Shown: positions 23,743-35,379 of the stretch, piece after piece
Layout of the letters: the number at the start of each line of letters is the position of its first letter
Position numbering within the stretch: the first letter of the stretch is position 1
Source of the DNA: Chaenocephalus aceratus
Lineage: Eukaryota > Chordata > Actinopteri > Perciformes > Channichthyidae
Length of the DNA stretch: 64,000 nt
Reading direction: 5' to 3'
Assembly: GCA_023974075.1 (NCBI GenBank)
Contig: CM043793.1
Coordinates: 5,986,896 to 6,050,895, forward strand
Made by a program: the position numbers and the translations under genes
The notes under the pieces: model-generated
What the model was told of the DNA's origin: nothing
Seen by the model: only the letters and a program-made list of their open reading frames with translations
Databases searched by the model: none

Positions 23743-24950
23743 CAAAGATAATTAAATCATTTATTAGACATGTGGAGTTACTTTTAATAGTTTGATTCAT
23801 ATTTCTCCTCAAATGATTCACTTTATCAAGAAAATAATCATTCAAATAATTAGCAATTTGGACTGGTTTAGTCAATGTCCCTTCCACCTCAAGATATGTT
23901 GAGGTGGAAGTTGGCTTACGGCCCATCATGCCATTTACTAAACTCCACAGTTTTTTCTTGTCATCCTTTATATCTTTAATTTTATTTTCGATAATAGAAT
24001 TGTTTCTATTTTTATTTAATGCTGTAACATAATTCCTTAACCTTCTATACATGTCCATCTGACTCATAACTTGATGAGAGCTACATGTTTTGCATCATCT
24101 CTTTGTTTCATTAGATCCCTTAATTCCTCATCTAACCAGGGTGCTCTAAAGTTCCTTTCAGTCTGCTTTCTAAGTGGAGCATGTTTATCAATCACCTGCA
24201 TGAATAACAAATTAAAGACATCAAGAGCATCATCTGGATCGACTTTCTCAAAAACATGTTTCCAACATATCTTTTGAACATCCTGTATAAATGACTCTTC
24301 ACTAAAATATTTCATTGATCTCCTCACAATGACTTTTGGTCCTGCTTTTGGCACCTTTGTCTTTCTCACGATAATGATTAAATTATGATCAGTACACCAA
24401 CATTTTGTTAATATATGATCAATACAAGTTGTACTTTTTGACCCATCTTTCTTTATGCATATCCTAGTAGGTTGAGTCACCATGTGTACCAAGTTACATG
24501 CAGTTATTGTCTGCAGCTTGTTTTTAAGGGCACAGTGCAACATATTCCAGTCAATGTTTAAATCTCCGATAAAATAAATCTCTCTGTCAAGATCGCAAAC
24601 TTTATCGAACATTTCACATACTTTGTCTAAATAAATGAAGTTTGCATTTGGAGGTCTGTAACAACATCCTACCAACAAAGGTTTCAAGTGACGTAAATGC
24701 ATTTGCAACCAAAGTACTTCAATATCAGCAGACATCAAATCATATCTCACTTTAGCTGGTATTTGCTTTTGAATGTATACTGCCACCCACCTCCATATGC
24801 ATTCCTGTCCTTTCTAAATATTCTATATCCATCAATGTCCACTGCATCGTCATTAAAGATGTCATCTAAGTGAGTTTCAGATATTGCTAACAAATGAATA
24901 CCACATGATAATATTTCCTCTATCTCAGACACTTTCTTAGACTACATATA

Positions 24951-25497
24951 TTTATGAGCCAATTTAAACCCTTTACTTGGTAACTTATTCAACATTAAGA
25001 TGGCAATTTAAATGTTATCTCGTTTTCACTTCCTTTCAAATTGAGAGCTGAACTAAAACATACATGTAACACAATTTCAACCACACACACACCATCACAT
25101 ACACAACCCAACATTTAACTGCACATAGATTGCTATACATGTGCATACTCACTCGCTCAATTAGACGAGCTTCCCGGTAGCTCCCAAACATTTTGAGATA
25201 ATAGTCATTGTATGAAATAGATTCATGGTAATGCCTCGCAACACCAGATCTAATTAATACATCAAAATTAAATTTTTGCAGGAATGAACAACAATAGAGA
25301 CAGTTAAAATTGGTCTATATTCAAAATCTAATAAACCTAATCTCATAATCGCAGTTGATGAAGTAAGTAACATTCATCTCATGTCTGAGGTCTTGGTTGT
25401 TAAAGATTGACAAACATAGAAACACATTCATGAACAACACTGTGAACCCTGCGTGTGCATCTTATTTTGAATGCAGAATAAAATAAATGACACATAC
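24951..25497. other. whrn intron, no recognised feature
   Basis: AT-rich intron between LINE sequence and the 75-bp exon. Confidence 0.5.
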
Positions 25498-25572
25498 CAT
25501 TGTCATGTTTTGTAAGGCATTAGTGTTCTCCTCCTGGTTATTTTCTGTCAAGCCAGCAACAGAGCCGTCAGT
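25498..25572 (-). CDS. whrn: whrn exon: short linker, 75 bp
   Basis: A 75-bp segment of 25 codons lies between acceptor ctgtttcttccag and donor gtatgtgt, phase 0 at both ends, so it fits between the HNL2 exon (34961-34788) and the Pro/Ser-rich exon (20734-20035). It reads TDGSVAGLTENNQEENTNAL followed by QNMTM. This resembles the short acidic, Asn-rich linker after HNL2 in mammalian whirlin (an Asn-x-Asn-Ala-Leu motif is shared). It sits alone in unique sequence between two LINE-derived blocks. Support is splice sites, phase, position and weak similarity. Confidence 0.78.
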
Positions 25573-26261
25573 CTGGAAGAAACAGCATGTAGTCATGTAA
25601 TACTGCAGGCATGAGTCTGTAACAAACACTTAAAGTACACTTTACTGTAGCCTACTTAATCATGCCAGATGGAAGGATTCTCCCCACAGGGCAAAATAAC
25701 GAGAGCACGGCCGTTTAGAGAGTTAGAACAAAGTGTTTGAGAAACAGTTTTAATTTGTTCTGTACAATCTGAATAAGGTGGTGGAACTACAGGCTGGAGT
25801 CTATCATTTCAATGAACTTCAGGGGGGCCCAAATGGTCCTCAAGCAACATGAGGTACAACTAAAATATCCATATCTTGTTTCTCTTGGGTTTTTTCCTGC
25901 TTATTTTGTGTTGTTATGTGCTCGCATGTTTACTTGTTTTTGTACTCGTTTGCATTGATTCTGTTTTTATTTTTTTATCATAAATTGTGAAGATGATCAG
26001 AAGAAGAGGAATAGAGTCAGTAGAGGAAGAGCTGTTGATGGCGTGCAGTCTTTGTTGTCTTCTGTCCAGATGTCCAGTTTCACTGATAAAGAGAGCTAAC
26101 CACTCCCATCTTTGAATTTTGTTTGGTTTTTGAAAGGATAAGACTAAATCATTTTATGTAAGATGAAGAACCGTACCAAACTAATGAATTGAATACAACA
26201 ATGAAGGGAACATTCACACAGCAGCATAGATACCAGTCAATCACATTCAGTGCATACGTCC
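25573..26261. other. whrn intron, no recognised feature
   Basis: Unique-looking intron; no exon or repeat that I can support. Confidence 0.5.
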
Positions 26262-26487
26262 AATCCAACTTTATTTATATAGCACTTTAAAACCTTCAGA
26301 CCAAAGTGCTGTACAGAGAGATAAGCTCACAAAACATCAAATAAATACATTTAAAATAAAAGATACAAACACAAAACAAACCAGAATAAACGTAATAATA
26401 AAAAAATTAAAGACAGCCATATAATAAAAAAACAATAGACCACTGAAAGCAACAATCTACTTGTTTACGAATGTTAAGGAGAAGAGG

Positions 26488-26895
26488 TGATGCGAGGAGT
26501 GAAGCCGGTAGGACCCAAACGCAGATAATACTGATGATACCTTTATTTCAAGGGCTAATATATCACATGGATAAACAAAACACTCCACGGTGAACTCCGT
26601 CACCAACAAAAGACGAACCAACACTGAACACAGGAAGAGACAAGACTAAATACAGGGAGGGGTAATCACAAGACGAGAAACAGCCGGGCAGGGGAGGAGA
26701 AACACAAGGGCCACAGGTGAACACAATCAGACAATTAGACACACCAGGGAAACTAACGACAGGGAGGAAAAACACAGGGAGAGGGACCAGACAATACACA
26801 AGGAGGAAAACATGACAGGGAGAACCGAACAGCTAAATAAACCCAAACATAGACATACAAAACTAAAAACGTGACATAACATAAGATTTGTGACA
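26488..26895 (-). mobile_element. solo LTR (408 bp)
   Basis: TG...CA ends, with exact 5-bp duplication AGAGG (26483-26487, 26896-26900). Removing it restores the L2 3' UTR (ggagaagaggtgggtttta). On the minus strand it reads TGTCACAAATC at one end and CTCGCATCA at the other, with aataaa near the 3' end. It is similar to 17499-17923 over most of its length. Confidence 0.82.
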
Positions 26896-27009
26896 AGAGG
26901 TGGGTTTTAAGACGGGATTTAAAAACAGACAGTGTGGGAGCCTGTCTGATTATAAAGGGCAGGTCGCTCCACAGTTTAGGGGCGGCAGCAGATAAAACAC
27001 GGGCTGCAG

Positions 27010-28056
27010 TCGAATAGTCCAAAAATCAGCTCCTAAGTTCTAACCCTATCGTCTATTCCTTGACCTCTGAGTGAAAGGTCACGGGGTTAAGGGATAGTGG
27101 ACAGGAGAATTCAAAAGGACTTAGGAGAAGAGACTGCGGTACTTTAGAGAATCCGAATGCACTTTCACTATCCGACGTGTTTATGATGCGCCAGCGGACG
27201 TCATGAATGTGCGTCTGCTGCTGTGGGGGAACTATGGAAACTACAGTTTTCTATACAGCGGACTACAACATGGATGTTCAATAAGAACGAGGGACTACTG
27301 TAAACTCATCTAGAGACTCTGCACCGTGCTCTGATGCTGCTGCTTTGCTTTATGAACATGGACAACAGAGACACATATTCTTCATGACCAAAGTTGGAAT
27401 TGAAATAAAAAAGGAAAGTGAAACTTATGCTCGTCACCCTCTCCCTCCGGTCCACATTAATACCAATGATCCCAATACGTATGATTGTATGAACTAAAGA
27501 TCTTAAAATCAATACAAATGTATTTATTATAAACGTTAGTCCTTAACATCTATCACTGTGTATATCACCATTCAAACATCTTAAAAGTTGAACAAACTCC
27601 ACACAGCTTAGTAAAGACTGTGAAATGTTGACTTTATTTGATCATTTCAGTAAAAACGTTCATATTTCTCTTTTTGATTATAATACTGATGAACGTTCAA
27701 AACAAAGCACTTTGGCAACTTACCACCTATGTTTTAAAATGCTTAATAAGCACCGTAACGTTCATGATATAATTTCTCGGTCATAATCGGTTGTTTCCGT
27801 GAACGGCCGACTGTTGAGTGACGTCAAATGCTGCGGCTGCAAGGCATTGTGGGGCAGCATTTTCGCTTCTCCTGTCGGTTAGGGAGGTCCAGTGGTTCCT
27901 AAGCTAAAGGAGGTTATAAAGGAAGTTTGAAACCTCCTTTCCTATCATTCTCATCATTCTAGAGAATTCGAACGGCACTTATCATGGCTGCCACTGAGGG
28001 ACTTCCGGGTCATTTCACTCCTTTAGGAAGGTTCCTAAGCTAAATGGACTATTCGA
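27010..28056. mobile_element. 1047-bp DNA transposon with TCGAATAGTCC ends
   Basis: Left end TCGAATAGTCCAAAAATCAG, right end inverted TCGAATAGTCCATTTAGC. Flanks CTGCAG and CTTCAG look like a 6-bp target duplication with one change. The surrounding LINE coding sequence (RVLSAAAPKLW on the minus strand) is continuous once it is removed. No transposase is encoded. A partial sister copy lies at 22682-23573. Confidence 0.85.
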
Positions 28057-29371
28057 CTTCAGCCACGGTCTCTTCTGCGCTTAGACTTTGTTGTTGGCAC
28101 CCTCAGGAGCAACTGATCAGCTGACCTGAGAGTGCGAGTGGGCGTGTAGCTGTGTAACAGCTCAGAGAGGTAGGGCGGGGCCAGGCCATTGAGGGCTTTA
28201 AAAGTAAATAAAATAGTTTTAAAATGAATCCTCGAATGAACGGGCAGCCAGTAGAGTGAAGATAAAATGGGGGAAATGTGCTTGTGTTTGCGTGTGCCAG
28301 TTAGTAGCCGTGCTGCTGCATTTTGCACCATCTGCAGGCGATCAAGGGAGGACGCATTTATCCCCATATATAGTGCATTACAATAATCCAAGCGGGAGGT
28401 GACGAAGGCATGGATTACCATTTCAAAGAGGTCACTATTTTAAAAAAGGCCACTATTTAAAAAAGGCTTTATTTTGGCTAGCTGCCTGAGGTGGAAGAAG
28501 CTATTTTTAACAACTGCCTTGATCTGGCTGTCCAGCTTAAGTTCAGGGTCCATCTTTATCCCAAGATTTGTGATGGTAGGCCTGGTGGAGTGGCCCAAGG
28601 ATCCTAGGTCTACAGGAGTGGTCCGAGGGGCATCAAAAACCATCACTTCGGTTTTGTCATCATTTAATTAAAAAGAGTTGTATGACATCCAGGATGTAAT
28701 GTCTTCAAGGCAGTTTAACAGTGGTTTAACTGAATATGAGTCGTTCTTTTTAAGTAGCACATATATTTGGCAATCGTCTGCATAGCAATGGAAAGCGATA
28801 CCGTGCTTCCTAAGAATGGACCGAAGAGGGAGCAAATACAGGGAGAATAACAGGGGGCCTAACACTGAGCCCTGTGGAACCCCACAAAGGAGAGGAGCAG
28901 ACGAGGACTCAGAGTCCGCAAGGCTGACGCAGAAAGTCCTACCAGTCAGATACGACCTAAACCATTCGAGGGCTTTGCCCCTAATGCCCACCCACTGCTC
29001 CAAAGGAGCTATCAGGATCTCATGGTCCACTGTATCAAAAGCGGCCGTTAGATCAAGGAGTAAAAGGATAATGCATTCGCCTGAGTCTGTTGCTAAAAGG
29101 ATAACATTAAAAACTCTTAAAAGAGCTGATTCCGTGCTGTGCAAGGTTTTAAAACCAGATTGGAAGACCTCGAGAACCTTGTGCTCTTCCAGAAAAGCGA
29201 GACGTTGACTGTATACAATCTTCTCTTGGATTTTGGACATAAAAGGCAATTTGGAAATGGGCCTAAAGTTTGCAAGGACTGTGGGATCCAGACTAGGTTT
29301 CTTAATAAGTGGTTGTACAACTGCATGTTTCCAATTTTCCGGAACAACCCCTGTGAGCAGACTGCTGTTAA

Positions 29372-29970
29372 CACTAGAACCGCCAATCGGATCAATTTGA
29401 CCCAGAGCTGTTTTTTATTGTAAATAACTTTTTTTCAATAACATATTAAAGTCTCCCAGTCCGTGACTTTTCCTGAAAGTGTGTTATGTAGCACCCTATG
29501 TTGTTAAAATGTGTCAATATGAAGTCAGATTGAAGAAATCGCCAAAGAAATTTCTATTTATACCTATTTCCGCCAAGCGGGTCATATTGACCCCACCCCT
29601 TTTCGCGCTATTGATTTCGCGTGTAAACACACATGACGTGTTGCTATAGCAACACCTTTTGTCTACTGCGGTTCCTTATAGATTGAGAGATAGATTGAGA
29701 GAGAGAGAGAGATAGATAGATAGATTGATAGCGACAGTCTGTAGTGAAGGAGCGCGCTCCCGCTCAAACAGCTGTTTGCTTTTCACCCAACAACGACAAC
29801 TGCCTCACGAAACGCTATGTTGTACCGTTAAAAAACGAAACAATTTAACAAAATTGCTTGTCGAAATACCAATACCACAGGACCATTTTTATTTTTAAAG
29901 CAATACTTTTACCTTGAAAATCAATGCATTCTAATGCTGGGTCAATTTGACCCCGGTGGCGGTTCCAGTG
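29372..29970. mobile_element. piggyBac-like non-autonomous element (TTAA target)
   Basis: Ends CACTAGAACCGCCAATCGG on the left and, inverted, CACTGGAACCGCCACCGGGG on the right, each next to a TTAA (29368-29371, 29971-29974). Subterminal gtcaatttgaccc motifs are mirrored at both ends. Removing the element rejoins the LINE coding frame (VLEVFN... on the minus strand). A gata/gaga repeat lies inside (about 29690-29730). A similar end, ggcggttctagtg, remains at 3065-3077. Confidence 0.88.
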
Positions 29971-31321
29971 TTAAAAACTTCAAGAACAAGAGGTCCTATA
30001 GTGGGGAATACCTCTTTAAAAAATCGAGGAGGGACAGGGTCGATTGGAGAACCAGAGGGCTTTATTTTGGAGACAATCTCCTGCACAGAGGACAGAGTCA
30101 TAGGCTCAAAACGGTCAAAAAAAAGCAAAGCGGGGGGCAGAGACAGAGGTGTCGTTTGATGGAGCAGTGATTTGAGTCCTAGTTGAAGTGACTTTATTAA
30201 TAAAAAATTGAAGAAAATGTTCACAGACTGCAGGGGAGGTCTCCACACAGGTAGTCTGAGGGGCATTACGAACTGAATCTATTGTCTGAAACAGTACACA
30301 AGGTTTGTGACAGTTTAAAAGAATGATGTCAGAGAAATGTTTTATTTTTGCCTCTTTTACAGTTTTCTGATAGAGACGCCAACACTGCCTCAGTGCCTCA
30401 GCATTTGAAAACAGACTTGTAGTTTGTCCTTATTCCATCTTCTTTCAGCTCTACGGCATTCACGTCGGGCAGCCCGAGTCGTGGCATTTAGCCAAGGCTC
30501 GGATTTAGTTTTGGGTTGCCTTGTTTTTAATGGAGCCACAGTGTCCATAGCAGCTTTACATGTGGAGTGAAACCATAAGCTAAGCTCCTCCGTAGTGTTA
30601 GACATAGGCTCATGGATAACACAGTTTTCATGATTAAACACGGCCGAAAACTGACCAGCAGTGGAAGTGTTAATGATACGAGATAGCCGGGCAGCAGCGC
30701 GCGGTTTGACAGTAGTACAGGCAAGTGTAACATCAAATAAAACAGGCATATGATCTGAGAAAACAGCGTCACATATCTCCAAGTTAAGAACAGACAAACC
30801 ATATGATAAAACAATATCAAGTGTGTGTCCGCGTTCTTGCATGGGGCCAGACACACACTGAGCAAGACTAAAAGAATCAACGAGGTTTAAAAAATCCTTT
30901 GCCATAGGTTTCTCAGGACAACACACATGAATATTAAAATCCCCAACAATAAGGACACGGTCATATTGCGGCATAATTTCAGCCAGAAAGTCAGAGAAAT
31001 CATTTAGGAAGTCCTTATTGTATTTGGGATGTCTATAGACCACTGCACACAGCACTGTGTGAGAGCGGCCGAGCTCGAACACGCTCAGTTCAAAGCTGCA
31101 AGGAGATAATGACAGCGATAGTTGCTGACATTTAAAATCACTCCTGAAAACTGTAGCTACTCCTCTGCCTCGGCCCGAAGTCCGTGGAGAGTTAAAATAG
31201 CAGCAATCTGGAGGTAAAAGTTCGGTAAAGGCGCTGGACTCACCAGTACCGAGCCATGTCTCAGTCACGAAGAGGAAATCCAGTCCTTTTGAAGTGAAGA
31301 ACTCCTTAATGACAAAAATCT

Positions 31322-31484
31322 TGTTTGCCCCCGGACCCCCCGAGAGGAGGCGACGACCCCCCAAAAGGATGTTCGGTCCACCCCCCACTTATAAAAAATA
31401 GCACTGTACCCCTGCACCCCCCCCCCAACTCAACAACTCCTGGGCTAAGCCCCAGATCTCCTGCAATCCTAAATTCGCCACTGA
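31322..31484 (-). mobile_element. hAT terminal fragment
   Basis: Read on the minus strand it starts CAGTGGCGAATTTAGGATTG, a common fish hAT terminus, then runs through a G-rich stretch and ctatttttta. A related fragment is at 56030-56200. It ends where LINE endonuclease sequence begins. Confidence 0.6.
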
Positions 31485-31623
31485 TGGGCCAAGTCAACAA
31501 TCACAAACATTTGGCAACCCCACAGTGCCATGATGTCTGGGAAGGTTTCCTTGTGTACCCGATAAAAGCAATTCACCCAAAATGTAAATTATTTGATTTA
31601 ATCATTTGACATAACACCCCTGA

Positions 31624-33808
31624 GGCCTGTACTACGAAGCAGGATTTTCGCTTAGCCTGCTAACTTCAGGGAAAACTCTGGGTTTCCGGTCCTACGAAGC
31701 TGGTTCTCTTTTTAGCAGGCTAGATCTCCATGGTAACTTATGCTGTGCGGCTAACCTGGTCGGGACCAGGGGCCTATACTACGAATCTAGTTCAACATAT
31801 CCTGGATATGTTTTGAGTTATCCGGTTGACTCTCAATCGCTAAACTGTCCTACAACGCTGGCTATCAACTCGTTGCTCAAGCCAGCCGTGTCCTATCTAG
31901 TTAGGTGCACGTTCACATGAAAGGGGTGGTATCTGGAGCATTCGACCAATCACTAACATGGAGAAGCGTACTGACAGCGCAGCGTCATACTTCCTGAATG
32001 AAAAGTCAACTATAATATTAGACATATGAAGAAGTTAAACTTTAAACATCCATGACTTAAACACTTGATCCAGGATCAAAGCCACAGAGCTGCAGCTGCA
32101 AGGTGAATACAGCTGGTAACAGAACAAGTGTTTGAATGCGTACATTAACAGGTTTATGATATCACTGCCCGTCTAAAACACGATCTGACTTTAATTACAT
32201 TTGTCTCGAGTGTTTCGTCAACTTAATGTGTTGCTTAAAATAATACTTCTGCATACAGTATGTGACACTGTGAGTGTTGCACGGCCAGATACGGCTCAGC
32301 TGACTCAGATAAGGAGATATGTGATACATTATGAAGTGATGTGCTGCGGACTGTAATGTTATTTTGATCTGGTTACTTATGTTGTGGCAGATATTTAAGT
32401 AAGCTTTCTTAACGCTAATGTTATAACAGTCAGATTGCTCTGAAGATGGGAGGTGATATTCTATTCATTTTCACGTTCACACAGTCGGTGATTTGAACTG
32501 CAACGGCAGTTTAAACTGTATTTCCTTTTCCTGTAATATGACTTGATTGCTTTAAACTCTGCACACAGTTGTTATCAGCTGTTCCACTATGGTTTCTACC
32601 TCAACCTGTAATAGATGTATCCTTATTGAAACGGTTACATTCAATGAAAAATAAAATCAATGTGCAGGCTTACGTGAACACTGTTCTACATGAACAATAT
32701 GGGCAGTTTATAAATTAAATAAATCAACAGTATAGTGGCGATATGCTCCAAGTGGAAGCGATTCGCCATTAAAGCAAAGAAGAAGAAGAACTCTGCGCAG
32801 GCTAGCCGTTCAGAATAAGTTATCTAGCCCGCTAAAAAGTGAACCAGCTTCGTAGGACCGGAAATCCCTGAAGTTAGCTTGCTAAACGAAAATCCTGATT
32901 CGTAGTATAGGCCCCAGGTTAGGTTGCAGGCTAAGAGCTCAACTCAGTGAAAGCACCGCCTGCTGACCAATCAGAGCTCAGTGTGCGGAGTTTAAAGCGA
33001 TTAAGTCATATTACAGGAGAAAGGAAATACAGAAAAGCTGCCGTCGCAGGAAAGACGGCCGGCAAAAATCACCGACTGTGTGAACGTGAACATTAATAGA
33101 ATATCACCTCCATCTTCAGAGCAATCTGACTAATATAACATTAGCGTTAAGAAAGCTTACTTACATATCTGCCACAACATAAGTAACCGGATCAGAGTAA
33201 CATTAAGTACAGTCCGCGGCATATCACATCATAATGTATCATATATCTCCTGATCTGAGTCAGCTGAGCCGTATCTGGCCGTGCAACACTCACAGTGTCA
33301 CATACTGTATGCAGAAGTATTATTTTAAGCAACACATTAAGTTGACGAAACACTCGAGTCAAATGTAATTAAAGTCAGATCGTGTTTTAGACGGGCAGTG
33401 ATATCATAAACCTGTTAATGTACGCATTCAAACACTTTTTCTGTTACCAGCTGTATTCACCTTGCAGGTGCAGCTATGTGGCTTTGATCCTGGATCAAGT
33501 GTTTAAGTCATGGATGTTTAAAGTTTAACTTCTTCATATGTCTAATATTATAGTTGACTTTTCATTCAGGAAGTATGACGCTGCGCTGTCAGTACGCTTC
33601 TCCATGTTTGTGATTGGTCGAATGCTCCAGATACCACCCCTTTCATGTGAACGCGCACCTAACTAGATAGGACACGGCTGGCTTGAGCGATCCACTTGAT
33701 AACCCGCGTCGTAGGACCGCTTAGTGAGAGCACGTATGTTTTGGATTAGGCCAACCGGCTAACTCAAACATATCCAGGTTAGGTTGAACCAGCTTCGTAG
33801 TACAGGCC
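31624..33808. mobile_element. GGCCTGTACTACGAAGC element, outer copy
   Basis: The outer copy is made of 31624-31770 and 32914-33808. Its left (Y) end reads GGCCTGTACTACGAAGCAGG and its right (X) end, inverted, GGCCTGTACTACGAAGCTGG. The two pieces join at a CCAGG duplicated around the inner copy. Once joined the length is about 1.04 kb. No coding sequence. With the inverted inner copy it makes an apparent 800-bp-arm palindrome. Confidence 0.85.
31771..32913. mobile_element. same element family, inner copy in opposite orientation
   Basis: The X end is on the left (GGCCTATACTACGAATCTAG) and the Y end on the right (inverted GGCCTATACTACGAATCAGG). It is flanked by CCAGG on both sides. Its body is the reverse complement of the outer copy (for example 31910-32290 against 33280-33670), with about 90 percent identity by eye. 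Confidence 0.85.
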
Positions 33809-33927
33809 CCAGGACTAAGGTGTTTCTTTAGTCTTCTGTTTATTTATTAGTCACTGATGGAATTAACTTTAAAGCTTCAGTTTATAGATTTGTTTAATGC
33901 ACATCTCCAAATACCTCTTGTTCTCAG

Positions 33928-34145
33928 AAACTATTTAATAATAATAATAATAGTAATAATAATAATGATAATAATCAATTTGATTTATAAGTGCACAAAA
34001 CTCAAAGTGCTACAGAGTCAAATGTTAGCAACAAAATAAAAAAGAATATAAAACATTAAAAGCATTAGGCAGTCAAGGCAACAAATGGGTGGTTAAAGTT
34101 CTAGTAAACGGCTCTGTTCAAAAGATGGGTTTTTAGGCCTTTGTT
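33928..34145 (-). mobile_element. LINE 3' UTR fragment with AAT tail
   Basis: An imperfect aat repeat (33935-33976) precedes tttgatttataagtgcacaa and gatgggtttttaggccttt, the design of L2-like 3' UTRs here. No coding sequence. Confidence 0.6.
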
Positions 34146-34787
34146 TGGGTCTGTGGTGTTGCTATGAAGCCACACTGCAAAGAAATATCAATCTATGAAA
34201 ATGAAATATAACATAACAATAAAACGTAATGTTTGTTGCTGAATAACTAAGTGTCTGTCAATTAAATCCAATTAGCCTTATATTAGGAGTTGTAATAGAA
34301 TAACCACACATATTATGATGACAGCACACATGTATTAACGGTCCTCACATTTCAGAAAAGTGACCATTCATTTTGTAAAAATTAAGTAATGAATAAGTAT
34401 GCTTGTATAAATATGAGTATTATTTGGGGACACTGTAATAGCTGAAGGTTGAAAATGATAATATACTGTATAAATGCTACTTGCAAAATGCATGATGGGA
34501 TACTACCCCCACCTCACAAACAGGTGAGCAAGAACACTTCCAAGCATCTGGACTGCATGGGGACTCGTGTGGAAAATATTGAGAAAGGCCTCACTTGTTT
34601 AACAACTTTTTAAAGTTTTGATTCTGTATTCAATGAGGTATCTTCACATCATTTTCACTAGTATTTTTTATCAGAAGATTTGGTTAGCAGCGATGTAAGA
34701 TAAACATGTAAGCAGGTTGTGATTTTTATGCTCAAATTTTAACATGCCACAGTATTGATGTAATGTAATGTGGGATAATGGACCTAC
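34146..34787. other. whrn intron, no recognised feature
   Basis: AT-rich intron; nothing supported. Confidence 0.5.
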
Positions 34788-34961
34788 CATAGCAGGGTGG
34801 CCGTGTCCTGCATTCTGGTTCCAGTAGCCCTGAGGATACAGGACCCCCGGACCTCCATGCCAGGCCTGGTGGGCTTCTCTCTCACGATGCAACACCAGCC
34901 TGTCGTACAGCTCCAGGTCCAGGGGGGCCACCAGACTTCTCACGTCTGCCAGCATGGACAG
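34788..34961 (-). CDS. whrn: whrn exon: end of HNL2 domain
   Basis: This 174-bp exon is phase 0 at both ends, with acceptor tctgctccag and donor gtaggt. It starts LSMLADVRSLVAPLDLELYD and continues RLVLHRERE, the last helices of HNL2. The mammalian equivalent reads similarly through a Leu-Leu-x-Glu/Asp-Val-Arg start and an Asp-Leu-Glu-x-[FY]-Asp-x-Leu-Val-Leu run. The exon ends in a Gly/His/Tyr-rich tail (GYWNQNAGHGHPAM) that I do not recognise as conserved. Together with the preceding exon it completes a domain of roughly 90 residues. Confidence 0.94.
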
Positions 34962-35193
34962 CTGGAGCAGAGAAGAAGAGAAGCTGAGATAAGAGCATGC
35001 TTTGTGTGCTTTAATATGGATTACAGCATGTTATCGAATAATTCAAAGAGCAGAGAATATCAACTTCTTGGGCATTTAAAGAAAAACATATTCCCAATGT
35101 AACATGACGATATACATGAATGAAATTGCCGCATAATTTAGAGACAGTTTTCCAAAAATCTAAAATGAATGGAACTATATATGAATTTAGTAC

Positions 35194-35379
35194 CTTTGCA
35201 TGTGTGTTAAAAAGCTCACAGAGAGCCATGGTCAGCGGCTCCACTCCTATGTGTCCCTCCTGGTACTCCTGCAGGTAGTAGACCATGGTCTGCCTCTCTG
35301 GCTCCGTCAGCAGCATGTAGGCCTGCTGCTCCAGAGACACCTGAGCACCTGGGGGGCCCACGCCTCTGTATACTGCAGG
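35194..35379 (-). CDS. whrn: whrn exon: first part of HNL2 domain
   Basis: This 186-bp exon is phase 0 at both ends, with acceptor ctcttgtcag and donor gtacta. It begins PAVYRGVGPPGAQVSLEQQA and ends ALCELFNTHAK. It matches the start of whirlin's second harmonin-N-like domain, where the mammalian protein has a similar Tyr-x-Gly-Pro-x-Gly-x-Gln-Val entry, a helix with Leu-Thr-Glu/Asn-x-Glu, a Met-x-Tyr-Tyr-Leu-x-Glu-Tyr motif and the Leu-x-Asn-Thr-His-Ala-Lys close. HNL domains are five-helix bundles used for protein binding in harmonin, whirlin and PDZD7 (family knowledge). Only 232 bp of intron separates it from the next exon; the upstream intron is about 21.5 kb and holds the DIRS element and the Rex3 complex. 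Confidence 0.95.

Larger units (their letters stand above)
21250..24945 (-). mobile_element. LINE of Jockey/CR1 type, decayed and interrupted
   Basis: On the minus strand from 24932: EIEEILSCGIHLLAISETHL, then endonuclease LLVGCCYRPPNANFIYLDKV and EIYFIGDLNIDWNML, a domain ending VIDKHAPLRKQTERNFRAPW, and further down the reverse-transcriptase C-terminus ALVLSQLDYCLVIWSSAAEK. The 3' end is near 21250 (gctaatggggatcct). The middle of the reverse transcriptase is only faintly readable (22080-22630) and is followed by inserted elements (22682-23740). The coding style differs from the L2-like copies, so this is a separate LINE family. It is dead. Confidence 0.85.
26262..31321 (-). mobile_element. 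L2-like LINE, near full length, with three insertions
   Basis: Minus-strand order: endonuclease (FVIKEFFTSKGLDFLFVTET, VLIVGDFNIHV, GHTLDIVLSYGLS, FSDHMPVLFDV), reverse transcriptase (LLLDLTAAFDTVDHEILIAP, GVPQGSVLGPLLFSLYLLPL, FHCYADDCQIY with the YADD catalytic pair) and C-terminal region (SRLDYCNALYMGINASSLDR, LQMVQNAAARLLTGTRKH). The 3' UTR has actttatttatatagcactt. The reading frame is broken in several places, and a hAT end fragment replaces the start. Insertions are a solo LTR at 26488-26895, an inverted-repeat element at 27010-28056 and a TTAA element at 29372-29970. The 5' EN region is the best preserved (one frame of about 330 codons). Confidence 0.92.

Noticed and set aside
31769..33810. 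A single hairpin (fold-back) transposon
   Set aside because: The order of element ends and the CCAGG flanks show two nested copies in opposite orientation.
34671..34787. Extending the HNL2 exon leftward along the open frame
   Set aside because: A donor (gtaggt) at 34787 and loss of whirlin similarity mark the exon end.
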